Origin: Datura wrightii
Taxonomy: Eukaryota; Streptophyta; Magnoliopsida; Solanales; Solanaceae
NCBI GenBank assembly: GCA_035772735.1
Contig: JASDFA010000003.1
Span: 124,983,001-125,047,000, forward strand
Length of the DNA: 64,000 bases
Direction: 5' to 3'
Shown: piece after piece, positions 22,322 through 34,330 of the stretch
How positions within the stretch are numbered: the stretch's first letter is position 1
How the letters are laid out: every line of letters starts with the position of its first letter
Notes under the pieces: generated by a model
What the model saw: only the letters and a program-made list of their open reading frames with translations
Database searches by the model: none
Told to the model about the DNA's origin: nothing
Program-made: the position numbers and the translations under genes

Positions 22322-24067
22322 ATGTCTGTCTCTTCACTTTCTTTTATTAGAAATAATAGTAAAGGTGCTAGTTCCGGTAAATCTAAAGTTAAAAGTAGAA
22401 AAAATACAGAAGATTTTACTCATGTTGATGAAATTTTTGTGACCCAACCCCCTGACTTTTATGATATCAATATGGAGGATAAATTTGATAATGAAACCTT
22501 AGAAAGATTTTATGTGGATCTTGAGGAAGAAGAAGAGAAGAAGGAGAAGATGAATTAGAAGATATACCTACTAATCCAGTTACAGAAGTTTCAACTCGGA
22601 CTCAATCTCAGTCTGGAGTTGGTCTTCCCCCTGTACCTCCTACTAAGGGTAAGACTAAGCTATAATTTTAGAGAAAATCACTTGTATAATTATTTTTAAC
22701 TCTCGATGTAAATTTTTTTTTTTAATTTATCACAAATATAAACCTATATTTGCACGTGAAATCGATAGAAGAGCAAATGAAAATGTGAGATTTAACCAGA
22801 CGCTTGAAGAAAAATACTATAGAGCAGCATAATTTAAAGCTTGAATAGATGTCAGGCTAGATATGGATCCTAATGGCACTACTACTTGGACTCCTATTGG
22901 ATCTGCTAGAGGTTCAACAACAGTTAAATCATTCTATTGCCATTGCTTTACTATATTTGTGTAACAAAGACAAAGATTGCAACAATATAGCAAATATCGA
23001 TTTTTGTGCATTATATAAATGAAATGTATATTTGTGCTTTACCATATGGTTTTCCTTCTAATATCAATTTTGTGCATGATACACCTGAAATGTACGATCC
23101 TATTCATTAAGATTTTTTCTAGAAGCACGGTTAGAAAAGATATTTTTAAATTTCAGAGTGATTATTGTCAATAAATACTGTGTGTATTTAGCACTTTGAT
23201 TTTAAACTATCTATCACTTTTGGTATAGGTCATAGTTTTAATGATAGTGATTATTTAACTGTTGCATCTCATTGAGTTGATCATAACTGAAATTTGTAAA
23301 AATGTATTATTGGTTATAAATATGGTGACAAAAATCACGTTGGTGCTTATATGTCTACAGTTGTTCTAGAAATTTTGAAAGTACATAGTGTACTTAACAA
23401 TGTTCTTAGTTTACATTAGATTCTTCTAATACTCGTATTGTTACTTACTTAATATCTAGAATTTATCTAATTCATATCAAAATTTTCATGTTAGATGTAT
23501 ATGCCATGTCTTAAATTTACTTGTAAAAGATAGTATTGATTCATTTGTTGCTAGCTAGTTGTACTAAAATATAATATATTTGTGACTATATTTTTAAAGC
23601 TAATATGGTTGGTAGAATTTGCAGATTTAAAGAGCATTGTATTACTGATGAACTTTCATCTATAAAACATTCAGAAAGAAATTTGTACTAGGTGAAATTC
23701 TTTTCATAAGATTCCAAAAGTTGCTCATATCTATTGAAAGCTTATACAAATGGTATTTAATGCAAAAAATGCTGACCCTCTTGATTAAGTGGCCGATTAT
23801 GATTGGAATGAAATTGCAGACCTTATTAAATTTTTACAAAATAACTTACATTGCTGTAAAATAGTTTTCTGATATATATTATCCTGCTATTACATAAATG
23901 CTATAGTATATTTGTGAAAGTTCAACACAACTTGCTAAGTATAAAAAATAGAAGCATATGAGGATGTTATCAAAAAAATGATTTGAAATATATAAAGTAT
24001 TTTTTTTTCTATTTTTCATGTTTATTTAATTGTTACTATACTTAATCAATTTTTTAAAATTATGAGG
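22322..24067 (+). pseudogene. hAT-family transposase, heavily decayed
   Basis: Frame 22322-22558 (78 codons) is a possible N-terminus with a basic KSKVKSRK run and an acidic end (LEEEEEKKEK). Downstream, in broken frames, I see VDHN then CIIGYKYGDKNHVGAYMST and VVLEILKVHSVLNNVLS (about 23276-23420), like the hAT core WNLQKRIIGF...I..KVLSI. Further on: CTR.NSFHK (decayed TRWNST), ADYDWNEIADLIKFL and AKYKK (about 23690-23950). hAT transposases cut and paste elements with 8-bp duplications. No zinc BED domain could be read. Many stops; truncated at 24068 by LTR element D. Confidence 0.65.
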
Positions 24068-25586
24068 TGTCATACGCCAGCCTAAGGTCAGGGCATGGCC
24101 TGCACCTGATGCCATTACTAGCCTAAGCGAATCAAATAACATAGTGTACATCATCAATATACATTTAACATAAGCAAAATATCAATAGGGTGAAGCTTTA
24201 ATAATCAAAATACTCAATTTATAAAAATTAAGGACATGCCAAGTTTACATCAACATGGATAATCTATGAAGCTTCTATCATAATAGAATAACGCTTTTAT
24301 CGGGATACGGCATCCGGCATACCTCTAAGCAAAAATCAGCAAAGCTGAATAAACTGACTATGCCCCAAATAAGTAGGGCTCACCAATAGCTGAATATGAG
24401 GAATCCTAATGTGCTTCTCAATTGTCCGTCTGAGTACCTGAATATGCATTATAAACATGCAGTGCCCCTGATAAAAGAGACTTAAGTACATAGGATAATA
24501 CTATATGTAAAATGGCTGAATAAAATATAAACATAGTTGAAAGTAGAAAGGAAAACCAAAAAAACATAGACATAATATGTAGGAACAAGAAAACCAACAT
24601 CAGTAGGTTGACCTTTTAAAAATCATCATTCATTAATTCATTAGGGAGATTCTCACTTTAACCAACATAAAACAATTTGTAAATATAGAGTCTGATCTCT
24701 GCTCGATCATCGAAGCCATCCCATATCTTGTTGGGGTATGAAACATCATAACATAGTTTGCTAGCAAGGATCCATAACAGCCCATATCAGAGGCACATAA
24801 GGAGTAGCTCGAACCAACTAAAATAATCCATAACCTACATTCACAAACGTAGTTTTTGGTATGAAACCTTCTCGATAATAATACTGGTCTCCTTTCATTA
24901 CAAGTGTGATTTAGTCAAAATCATTATTAAGCAACCAAGATTATTATCATAATTCATCATTTTATCATAATCATAATTCATCATTGTCATAAAATCTGTT
25001 AATTCATAAATTATCATGTCATACTTATTTCTTATAATAATCATTGAAACTTCTCTTTTAGAGGAAAACAATCATAGTTTATAAAATCATTGAAACTTCT
25101 CTTGTAAAGGAGATCATTGAAACCCCTCTTGTAGAGAAGAAATCATTCATATAATTGACACTTTTTATAAGATAATTCACCGAACTCATAGAAAGATCAA
25201 AAAGGATCATAGACATACATAGTAACTCATGGAGAAATCATAAATAATCATAAACCATACATAACGACTCATACAGTAGATATAAAGTTATTAACCTTAA
25301 TCCTAATAATACAAGAAGAAAGATTTAATATAAAGGTTTCATGAAATATAGTGTGGGGAATGAAATAAGGTATTTTCGCATATGAGATAGCCTTACATAC
25401 CTTATTCATGGTGTCACAATTATCACCATGAAGAAATAATCCATTTATAAAATCAATCTATAATAATTATATAGATAGGAAATACAATCAATATCTTAAC
25501 AATGAATTTCAAGTCATAGAGGTATTACATCGAACACCCGAAAGGCATACGAAATTCAAGCTTTCTATGGGTGGGGTGTTCTAACA
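24068..25586 (-). repeat. 3' LTR of element D
   Basis: Runs from TGTCATACGCC to GTTCTAACA (TG...CA), 1519 bp. Just right of it the minus strand has a purine tract, so this is the 3' LTR of a minus-strand element. Flanks GAGG and CTCTC do not match, so it is not a solo LTR. Contains a small tandem repeat at 25041-25145. Confidence 0.65.
25041..25145. repeat. Short tandem repeat with hairpin units inside LTR D
   Basis: Three copies of a unit starting TCATTGAAAC and containing CTTCTCTTTTAGAGG or a near variant. Each has a small inverted repeat (CTCTTTTAGAGG type). The first two copies are about 45 bp apart and the last two about 27 bp. Confidence 0.7.
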
Positions 25587-26080
25587 CTCTCCTCCTTCTA
25601 CAGATCCTTAACAAACATACACAATCCTAATAAGTCCAACCAAAACAACCACATCAGCCATCAATATTAAAACAATCCTATAAACCCTAATCCTAGGTCT
25701 TCACATGAACTCATGGCTTCCTCGCATCATCCCATGAGTTCCAACCTTAGAACATCCCTAAGGAGTATAAAACAATAACCATGCACAGTTAAAGGAGAGA
25801 AAGAGGATTTGTTGTTAAAATTCTTGAGGAGGTCGTGTTTCGATGTTGTAAGATCACGGGAGATGTTTCTCAATACTTCGAAGGTCTTGGGAGTGCTTTT
25901 TTGGTTGTTGGGGTCAATTTGAGGTAAAGAAATAAGAAAGTGAATCCTTGAAATCACATTTAAAAAGAGGATGAAAATCACATTTTTCGGCCAATAATTT
26001 GTCATTTGCGGATTGCACATTCAACATGCGAGCCATATCTTAAACCTTTAGTTGACCCCTCGACTGCATAGACATTATTT
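25587..26080 (-). mobile_element. Element D polypurine tract and internal remnant
   Basis: 25587-25601 on the minus strand is TGTAGAAGGAGGAGAG, a PPT directly before the LTR start. Beyond it there is no recognisable gene; the 97-codon minus-strand frame 26020-25727 has no motif I know. The remnant probably ends near 26080, where E begins. Confidence 0.5.
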
Positions 26081-28377
26081 AGTGACTTAAGGAGAAGATT
26101 TTCCTAACTACCCGTCCGTTGGTAAGGGGTATTGAGGTCTTATCACTCTGAGTTAAAATTTTGGGGTTTTCAGCCATTAGTTTAAGGCATGAAAACTGAA
26201 AAGGGTTGGGGCGATTTTCCATAACTTGAGCCACTTGTTCTTCCCAAGGTGAATTTTCTCTTAGTTTTTCTTTGCTTTTCATTTTCTAACATCCTAGAAT
26301 TAATGGGTGGTCCTAGATGGTATTTCCTCTAAGTAAAAAAACCTAGGTTGTAAGAACTAGGAATACTTGAATGATGATGATTAGGTGTTGATTTCTAGGC
26401 CTAAATTTGGGTAAGTATTACTTTTTAGGAGGAATATGACTATAGAACATCAATTTTATAATGGTTTAAGACATAGAACTTGAGAAAGATTTGACCTTTT
26501 TACATTAGAACTGCTTAAAAGGGTTTTACAAGTTAAAACTTCCTGAAATAAGCTGGAATAACTTATGTGGGGATAGATATGATAAATTGATCTTTGAGGT
26601 ATCGAAGTTGACTGTAATATCAGGTAGAATGGGGTAGAATAGAATTTTTAGGCCCTAAATGAAGAGTTAGATGACTGAATATCACTTATTTACTTGTGGA
26701 TAGTTGCGAACATTTAGAGGCGCTAAGAAAAGGCAAAGCTCCCGCAGAGTAGCTATGTTTTCAGTTCAGCAATCGAGGTAGGTTATTGTCAACGATGACT
26801 TTATATAATGATTTGTATATGTTGTGGACTGACAACATGCTTAGGAGCTCTTCGAACACTAATTGTTGCTAATGTTATGATGTGTTAAATGTGTTTGTAA
26901 AGTGAACTCTGAGATAATGATTGTTGGAAAAGATTGTTGTGAATTTGGGGTGCATTCTAATGCTGGATGTGTTCTTTCATTGAAATTGTGGTGATTAAAT
27001 GTTCATAACTATAACCAAGTTGGTGAAGGTAACTTCATACCTCGGAGCAGTCATACTAATTGACCAACTGATAGCATATGGAATAAGAGAATAGAAGTGG
27101 ATGGCGTGTTTATCATAAGAAGAGTGGTTTGTGCCCGAGGTGAGAATCTGAGCGAGCGGTTGTTACATGAGTGGATCATGTTTGAGGGAAGCATCTAGAC
27201 GAGCAGATGAGTGGGAGCGGGTACCACACTGATACAATACAAGAATTTCTAAAGTCCCCTGCAGTTCATGACTGAAAGGGTAGAAATAAGACCATCTAGT
27301 ATGTGTGTACATATACACTTATATGCAGTGATGTGTTCTATATAGTGATGTGATGGAGGCGTATTCCTAGCATTACAAATAGTAAGATACGGGTGAAGGG
27401 CCAAAAGAGGCCAAATTATTTAAGAATATGAGAACCATTTAAGACCGAGATCCTTGCGTGTGTTGTTTATATTTGGATTATGATTTTGTTGTACCTTTCT
27501 ATGTATAATTTATTACACATTTATAGTTATATAACACTTGTGAGGAGTTTATATATTGATTGTTGAGGATTTAGGTATATACAACTTGTGATGAGTGAAG
27601 AATTAAATATCGAGGACTCAATTATATACAAGTATGTATTGAGTTGATGAATTGATTATTAAGAAATTTCTAATTTAAGAACCTAAGTTTGTCACCTTTG
27701 TCGAGTTACTACCTACACAGTACCGCTGCTACGGTACCTTTACCACTATGGTGAGACCATTGCCACAGTCCAGCCACCACTGCAGTGAGGCCTACTCTAG
27801 TGAGCAAGCCAACTTTTAACCTTGACCTAAATTATTCTAAAAGTCATGTTGTTTTGTGATTACCTATTTAGTGGTTGTATGTTCTTTAATTTATGTATAT
27901 AGATGTTATTATTTAAGGTCGATCTATGATGCCTACCAGTAACATAGTGTTGTACTGATGCTACTCCTACACTTATTTTCTAAGTGCAGACTATGACCCA
28001 GAAAGTTCTTATCGACCCCATCTATAGCGGAGGTGACAATTTGATCTGAGAGTGAGCTGATTTCCTACCTGGGCTGCAGATCCTCTGGGTAGATGTCTAT
28101 TGTTCCAAACATTGATTTATGTTTTATTTTACTTTTCCCATTGTTCTTGGACATGATTTAGATAGAGTCTTTGTACAATGACTTTCAGTATTTGAGGATG
28201 TAATAGATAATTTCATGAGTACTTTCTTTTCTTATTGCAAATCTTCCGATATCTAATTTACAAGCATTTATTCTATGAGCATGAATGTTGCAATTGTTTA
28301 GGTTAGTTCGGAAAAGACATTTCACCCACCGTAGGGAATTACTATGGGTTCCAATCACGGCCACTTGGATCATGACA
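26081..28377 (+). repeat. 5' LTR of element E (left end uncertain)
   Basis: The right end GGATCATGACA at 28377 is followed by the PBS. From about 26148 (GAGTTAAAATTTTGGGG) it matches 36560-37592. The left end is uncertain because the first part does not align to the other copy. Includes a GC-rich set of short motifs (CTACGGTACC, CACTATGGTGAG, CACTGCAGTGAG) at about 27715-27800. The minus-strand frame 26282-26079 is antisense of this LTR. Confidence 0.7.
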
Positions 28378-28381
28378 AAGA

Positions 28382-28398
28382 TGGTATCAGAGCCTAGG
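28382..28398 (+). other. Element E primer binding site (initiator-Met)
   Basis: TGGTATCAGAGCCTAGG, an exact match to the canonical 12-base site, four bases after the LTR end. The leader 28399-28572 has no ORF. Confidence 0.9.
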
Positions 28399-28572
28399 TT
28401 TGTTGATCTCATTGTACAAGGACAAGTCTAGTAGAGTCTTGTGGATTGGTGTGGAGACGTTTGTTACTTATCTTTGGGAGACTATAGAACTTTAGAAACG
28501 CTCCATTCTTTCTTTATTTCATTCTATTATTTTATTCTAATAGTTATCTAATAACTTCTTCTTCTTTCACCA

Positions 28573-29990
28573 ATGGTAAGGACATAGTCTGGAGAAGTCC
28601 GAGAGGAGGCACCCGAGTCGACTGCTAGATCTGTGGCTCGCGGTAGCGGATGGGTCGGAGGGAGAGGATGAGGTTGTGGATGGAGAGAAGCTCCAGTTAA
28701 GGGCAAAATTCCAGCCATTGTTTCGACCCGAGAGAGGTTTGAGTCTCTAGTGCTTCCATAGGAGGTGGCAATACTTGTACAAGGAAGTGTTGCATCCGCT
28801 CCGACTTTCTCTAAGGTTTTTTGTCCAAGTGTTAAGCCTATTGAGTTGATTAGTAGGTAATGGAGTAGTACCAACCACTCCAATCGATCAGCACTCGAGG
28901 GTATAACATACAGCTGTTGTAGCTCCCGCATGGATGACATTTCTAATACATGCATGTTCCCGAGGTCGGTGTCTGGACCGGTAATGATTGGAAGGAGCAT
29001 GGTTTGTTCTGGATGTTCAGGAAGATGAAGTCTCCCACCTTCTATGGCATTGAGGCGTAGGATGCCTATGAATTCATCATCAACTACCATGAGAGGCTCC
29101 AAAAGATAGGAGCAGTGGAAAAGTATGGGGTGGAGTTTGTTTCTTTCCAACTTATAGGTGATGCTAACCTCTGGTGGAAGGCATTTGTGGAGTACAGGCC
29201 TGTAGGGTCACCACCATTGATATGGACTCAATTCTACTCCACCTTTTTGGAAAAATATATGCCTCATATTTTACAGGATCACAGACATGATGAGTTCACT
29301 AGAATTGAGAAAGGGACCTCCTTAGTTGCAACCTGTGAGGTTTGTTTTCATTCCTTTTCCAAGTTTCTTTACCATTATTACCCATATAGAAAAAGAGGAT
29401 CCGGCAATTCATGAAGGGATTTAATATGGGGATCTAGTTGTCAGCTTTGCAGATGGTCTTATCAGGTAAGACCTTCTAAAAGGTGGTGGAATATGTGAAG
29501 AATGTGGAGGGGGTTAAGCAAGATGGTTATACGAATGAAACCAAAAAGAACTTGGAAGGGAGGTAGTTTTAGTGGCTCTTTTTTTAGGGCTTTGATTTCT
29601 CAAGGGTACTCTGGGTGCCCTATTTAGTTCGCAATGCAGGTTCCAGCTAAGCGTGTTCCAAGGGCCAATCATCGCACTTTAGGTGTCGTGGGCGTTACAT
29701 AGATGGTTTGTTCAGATTTTGGGGCTTGCCTTATTTCTTCAGTCCCTTCCTAGAAGCCCGTGAACAATCAGGTTTGTCACGAGTGTGATGAGTATGACCA
29801 TATTCGGAGATGGTGCCCCAGGTTTGGATAGGGTGGATAGATCATCCCACATCCAACTCTCCTAGCCCTAGCTACAGTAGGTAGGGGAGGCAGTGCCTTT
29901 AGTAAGGATCACCCTTAGCTTAGGTGAAGTAGCCACTCCGCGGATAAAGGTGAAGACTAGCCTGGTAGAGGGGGTGTTTAGACAGGAAGG
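28573..29990 (+). pseudogene. Element E gag
   Basis: ATG at 28573 (MVRT then a stop), then GEVREEAPESTARSVARGSG. The capsid block is open at 29115-29414: KYGVEFVSFQLIGDANLWWK, RPVGSPPLIWTQFYSTFLEK. The zinc knuckle at about 29777-29818, CHECDEYDHIRRWC, keeps all CCHC residues. Gag would form the particle and bind RNA. Several stops and shifts inactivate it. The opposite-strand frame 29150-28548 (200 codons) is a shadow. Confidence 0.8.
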
Positions 29991-30150
29991 GGTGGTACTC
30001 AATCTGGTAGAGTTAGTACACAACCCAAAAATGGCGGGTCACAGGCAGGTGGTCGAGCTCATTTCTATGCATTTTGGGGTCGACTTGAGGTAGAGGCTTC
30101 AGATGAAATTATTACAAGTACCATTCTCGTATGTGATCAAATAGCTATTG

Positions 30151-30448
30151 TTTTATTTGATCCTGATTATACTTTTTTGTATGCTTCTACTTACTTTGTT
30201 GTAGGGTTGAATCTTGTTTGTGATATTCTTGCTGCCCTAATTCATGTATATACTATTGGTCATTTTGTGGTTGTTGAAAGAGTGATCGAATTTATACTAC
30301 TTTATTTGATCCTAGTTCCACTTTTTTGTATGTTTCTACTTACTTTGGTGTGGGATTGAATCTTGTTTGTGATACTCTTGATGCCCTGGTTCATGTCTCT
30401 ACTCACATTGGTGATTTTATGATTGTTTATAGAGTTTATCATGCATGT
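30151..30448 (+). repeat. Tandem duplication, unit about 149 bp, within protease of E
   Basis: TTTATTTGATCCT...TTTTTTGTATG...TCTACTTACTTTG...GAATCTTGTTTGTGATA recurs with offset 149. The copies are diverged by eye (roughly one base in six), so the duplication is old. Confidence 0.85.
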
Positions 30449-30630
30449 TCTTCAAGATTCATGGGTTATGAGAGTCGGCTAGATTTGGTGATCTTAGGCA
30501 TTGTAGATTTTGAAGTTATCATCGCGATAAGCTGGTTATCTCTCTATCATGCTAATTTGGAATACCATTCTAAGACAATCAGCATAGCGATGCCAGGTGT
30601 GTCTAGAGTAGAGTGAAAAGGGAATTATAG

Positions 30631-30635
30631 CCCTT
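30631..30635. repeat. Target site duplication of F1, left copy (CCCTT)
   Basis: CCCTT here and at 32049-32053 exactly flank the solo LTR. Confidence 0.9.
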
Positions 30636-32048
30636 TGATCTTGGGTAGAATTATATGCCTAAGTGATACTCAAAGGCTTCATTTCGTCTTGTTTATCTAT
30701 CGTTATGTGTGCATTCTCATGTGATTTGTAGTTAAAATGTGAATTTATACTAACCAACATGATTAGTGTTGTTTTGCAGGTAAAATGTAATTTTGGGAAG
30801 CTAAGATACATGTTGGTAAAAATTGGGAATGGACTTGGAAGCAAGGAGTGGAAAAGGTCAAGGAAGAGCAGCAAAAATAAGGGCTCCGCGATGGAGTCGT
30901 GTCACGTTGCCATCGCGGAGGCATTCTGCCTCGGGTGATTTATTCTGGCCAATTCCAGTGAAGGTTGGCGATTGCGTCGTGATACGTTGGCCTGGCTCCG
31001 TGTTGCAGGCCGTGGCATGCCAAGGAGAAATTGCTGAGGAACCTGATTCTAGTGAGGGTCCGCGTTTGCCCCGTGGCTCGGAGGGAGTGCTCCGCGATAC
31101 ACTCCATGCCACGTTGCTTGTTATTTCGGGAAAAATTCTCACTAGTATAAATAGCACACTTAGGTTTATTTTTAAACATTCTGACTTGGTTGAGCAAGAA
31201 CGTGGGTTATAGGCAGTTGAGGGGACGAAAATCCTAGGGTTCTTCTCTATCTCTTTCTCTTTTATCTCAATTGTTTGTATGAATTATACTCATTTGATGA
31301 TGTTTAATCCACAAATGAGTGGCTAAATTCACTTCTTGCTGAGGTTAAGAACAATTGTAGTGGAATGTAATTGTTGATCAATTTAGATTTCATCTTTTCT
31401 TCAATAGTTGTTCTATCAATTCTTGTTCTTACTGCATTAATGTTTGGCCAATGTTAATGTATATCTGAAAAATCCAACTTTGATTTTGAAAAGGAAAGAA
31501 ATTGGAAAGATGTGAATTGGTAGGATATGATCTCTTCTTAGTTTGCGAAAATTGAGAATTGATTTACATTCAGAATAGAAATATATATGAAAGTCTTATT
31601 AGTCAATTAAGGAATCGGTTTTGTATGGCAAGAACATGAAATTCTCTTATCACAGAAATGTAGGTTGAAGGTTCATGATTCTTAAGTTGGGTAGGATACG
31701 AAAGTTTCAATCCATAGGCAATAATTCTTGACTAGCAACCGAAGGAAAGATTAACTGAATTGTATCGATAAATTAATTCCCTACATGTTCGTTTAACCTC
31801 AGCTTGCTCATTACTATAGTTCAGACTCATTTTATAATTTTTCTTTAGATTCGTATAAATTAGGAGAATATACTCTCCAAATATTGTTTAATTGGTTGTC
31901 TGCATTCTTAAAGTTATAGTTCATTAACACTTAAGTTAATAATTACGTTAGTTCAGTCCCTGTGGGATCGATACTTGGCTTTACTTTAGCCACTTTACTA
32001 CTTGTTTGACCACGTGCACTTGCGTGTAGTCACCAAAACGCCCGAACA
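30636..32048 (+). mobile_element. F1: solo LTR of Athila type in element E
   Basis: From TGATCTTGGG to CGCCCGAACA (TG...CA), 1413 bp, with perfect CCCTT duplications. It shares the whole layout of the LTRs of H and L: terminal stem-loop, GC palindromes (30884-30894 with 30910-30920), TATAAATA at 31146-31153, and the U5 end with CCACGTGCACTTGCGTG. No internal region remains, as expected from recombination between the two LTRs. ORFs at 30823-31212 and opposite are palindrome artefacts. Confidence 0.95.
31146..31153 (+). promoter_or_regulatory. TATA box of F1 LTR
   Basis: TATAAATA in CTAGTATAAATAGCACAC, the same context as in L (60774) and H. Confidence 0.7.
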
Positions 32049-32053
32049 CCCTT
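32049..32053. repeat. Target site duplication of F1, right copy (CCCTT)
   Basis: Matches 30631-30635. Confidence 0.9.
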
Positions 32054-32906
32054 CTCCTAAGAAAATCATTTCATATATTCATTCCTGGAAACTGATAGAG
32101 TGAAGGTATTCGACTTACCTAGTCCATATTAGGCATACAAGTATAGAGGGTCCTTCCATAGAGTTAGTTCAAGTGATTCATGAGTTTCTAGAGGTGTTTT
32201 TCGTGGATTTTCTTGGTACGCCACTAGACCGCAACACTGATTTCTATATGGACTTAGATCCAAGGACCCGACCATTTTCATACTACCACATAGAATGGCA
32301 CCATCTGATTTGACAGAGCTAAAAGGACAATTGCAGTAATTTCTTAGTAAGGAGTTCATTCATCGAGTGTCTCTTCGTAGGGTTCCCCGTGGTTGTTTAT
32401 GAAGAAGAAGGATGGTAGCATGCAAATTTGCTTTGACTACCATCGGTTGAATAATGTCACTATCTAAAACAAATATCCCCTTCCCCGGATAGATGACCTA
32501 TTTGATTAACTCTAGGGTGCGACAGTGTTTTCAAAGATTGATTTGAGGTCGGGTTACCATCAGCTGAAAATCGCTGCTGAGGATAATTTGAAAATGACCT
32601 TTCGAAGTAGGTATGTGCATTATGAGTTCTTGGTCATGTCATTCGGACTCACCAATGCTCCAACTGCTTTCATGAGCTTGATGAATGGTATTTTCAAACA
32701 TTATCTAGATTACTTTGTGATCATTTTCATTGATGATATTCTAGTGTATTCATAGACTATGCAAGAAAGCGAGGATAATCTAAGAATTGTGTTAGGGTTG
32801 TTAAAGGAGAAACAATTATATGGGAAGTTTTCTGGATGTGAATTCTGGCTAGAATCGTTGCCCTTTTTGGGACATGTAGTCTCCAAGAAAGGAATCATGA
32901 TAGATC
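32054..32906 (+). pseudogene. Element E reverse transcriptase, 5' and central parts
   Basis: The pre-RT linker reads HTSIEGPSIELVQVIHEF. RT then shows a degraded KKDGS box near 32405, FSKIDLRSGYHQLKI (32527), YEFLVMSFGLTNAPTAFMSL (32622) and FVIIFIDDILVYS (32716) with the catalytic Asp pair intact, followed by a stop. Frame 32759-32905 adds GKFSGCEFWLESLPFLGHVV. The next approximately 83 codons (connection domain) found in copy G are absent. Because F2's target duplication is intact, that loss preceded F2. The enzyme would copy the RNA genome; here it is dead from stops. Confidence 0.85.
32902..32906. repeat. Target site duplication of F2, left copy (AGATC)
   Basis: AGATC here and at 34326-34330 flank the solo LTR exactly. 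Confidence 0.9.
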
Positions 32907-34325
32907 TGTTCGTGCCCGCAGGTGTACAGGTCGTGCAAGTAATATAGTGGCTCTTTTTAAGAACCGGAATGTCGAAACCACAGGGATTGGACCAATTTAG
33001 CTAACTATCAAGTTCAAGTGTGATATTAACTTTCGTAAGTGTTGATTCTAGAGGCTTTCGAGAAGGTTTAATTAAGTCTAATATGGTCAACGAAATATTC
33101 TGAATTCACTCTAGGAGCAACATAGAGTTAAAACCAGATAATCATGCGATACTACGATTTGCAATGGTTTAAGTATGAACCTATCGATTGTCGTCTCACA
33201 TAATTAGAATTGCATGTTCATGGTCTTTTGAGCCTCTAAACACAACAAACTAGTCTCACTGCATCATTGTGAGCGAGGATGCTAATTCTAGTTCGTGGGC
33301 AATAAATTATGTTGTGGTTTACGTGGAAATGATTAGGGACTTTCGTGCACCTAATCATTTAACTCAACTTAGCCTAACAACTACTTCTTCGAGTGGTGAT
33401 GAGATAAACCTAAGTTGGTCTCTAAATACCCCCGTTTTATCAACCAATCAAGGCATCAGGTATATTTCTATCCTAACACAAAATTATATCGTGAGATACA
33501 AACATGCTCCTTACATTCTCATGTTCTGATCTAGATAAATACTTTCTCAAGCATATGCCTAAGCTAGCGTGTATGTTTTCATGGTAATCAATCATGAAAA
33601 CAACCAACAATCTAGAATGCAAGACAAAAACAACAATCAATAACTTAATTCCAAAACAAACCGCAAAATCACAATCATATCTTGTGGCTTCAACCCTAGA
33701 GGAAGGGTTCTAGCCACTCATGTTCGTATAATTACACAAAAACATGTTTAGAGTAATATACTTACAAGAATAGATGAAAAGAAACCAAGAAATATGAACC
33801 CAATAGGATTTCTTCAAGTCTCCTTCGCGCCTCCTTCGGTTTTTCCAAAAAAATCCCGTGTTCCCTGATTTTAGAAGCTAAGGGTTCAATTTATACTATG
33901 CTGAAAAAATGCAAAATTTGGCCTGTGGTGGAACAACAACGTGTCACGGAGCTGAACGCCCTAATTGACCTCCGTGACACGGAGGTAACACGTACCCTCA
34001 CTGGAATGTGCCAAAAAATGCAATTTTTGGCCAAGTGTTGCCACGTTGGCAGCGTGCCACGACCCCTATAGCGCAGGGTGCCAGTTATTGCATGTTTTCT
34101 TGTTGACTTTCACGTTTTGCTCTTGATTCCATTCCTCCACTTCACCAAATCATGAATTAGTTCCTCAAATGCATTATTAACCTTCAAAAACAAGTACTAA
34201 TCATGTTAGTTAGTATATATTCACATTTGCATAAAATCACATGAGAATGTATATAAATAATTAGATTAACAAGACTAAATTGAGTTATAAGGTAGCACTT
34301 GGGCATGCAATTATGCCCAAGATCA
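32907..34325 (-). mobile_element. F2: solo LTR of Athila type in element E, opposite orientation to F1
   Basis: From TGTTCGTGCCCG to GCCCAAGATCA on the plus strand (TG...CA), 1419 bp, with perfect AGATC duplications. The minus-strand LTR start TGATCTTGGGCA carries a perfect terminal stem (34298-34305 with 34314-34321). GC palindromes lie at about 33945-34075 and a minus-strand TATAAAT at 33889-33895. No internal part. The frame 33269-33529 has no known motif. Confidence 0.95.
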
Positions 34326-34330
34326 AGATC
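34326..34330. repeat. Target site duplication of F2, right copy (AGATC)
   Basis: Matches 32902-32906. Confidence 0.9.

Larger units (their letters stand above)
30090..30635 (+). pseudogene. Element E aspartic protease with internal tandem duplication
   Basis: The protease strand reads VLFDPDYTFLYASTYFVVGL in the first copy and LFDPSSTFLYVSTYFGVGL-like sequence in the second, because about 149 bp is duplicated (about 30133-30281 and 30282-30430). The later part, VDFEVIIAISWLSLYHANLE and SIAMPGVSRVE, is single. The duplication length is not a multiple of three, so it shifts the frame. Interrupted at 30636 by solo LTR F1; the reading resumes at 32054 as SPKKIISYIHSW. Confidence 0.8.

Noticed and set aside
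24068..25586. Solo LTR call for D
   Set aside because: Flanking five bases differ and a PPT lies on one side, so it is the 3' LTR of a truncated element.
28548..29150. 200-codon minus-strand ORF
   Set aside because: It is antisense to the gag of element E, whose plus-strand capsid motifs and knuckle are clear; no motif in the minus frame.
30823..31212. Plus-strand ORF of 129 codons and overlapping minus ORFs
   Set aside because: All lie in solo LTR F1 in the GC palindrome block; the same frames recur at each LTR copy because the DNA is repeated.
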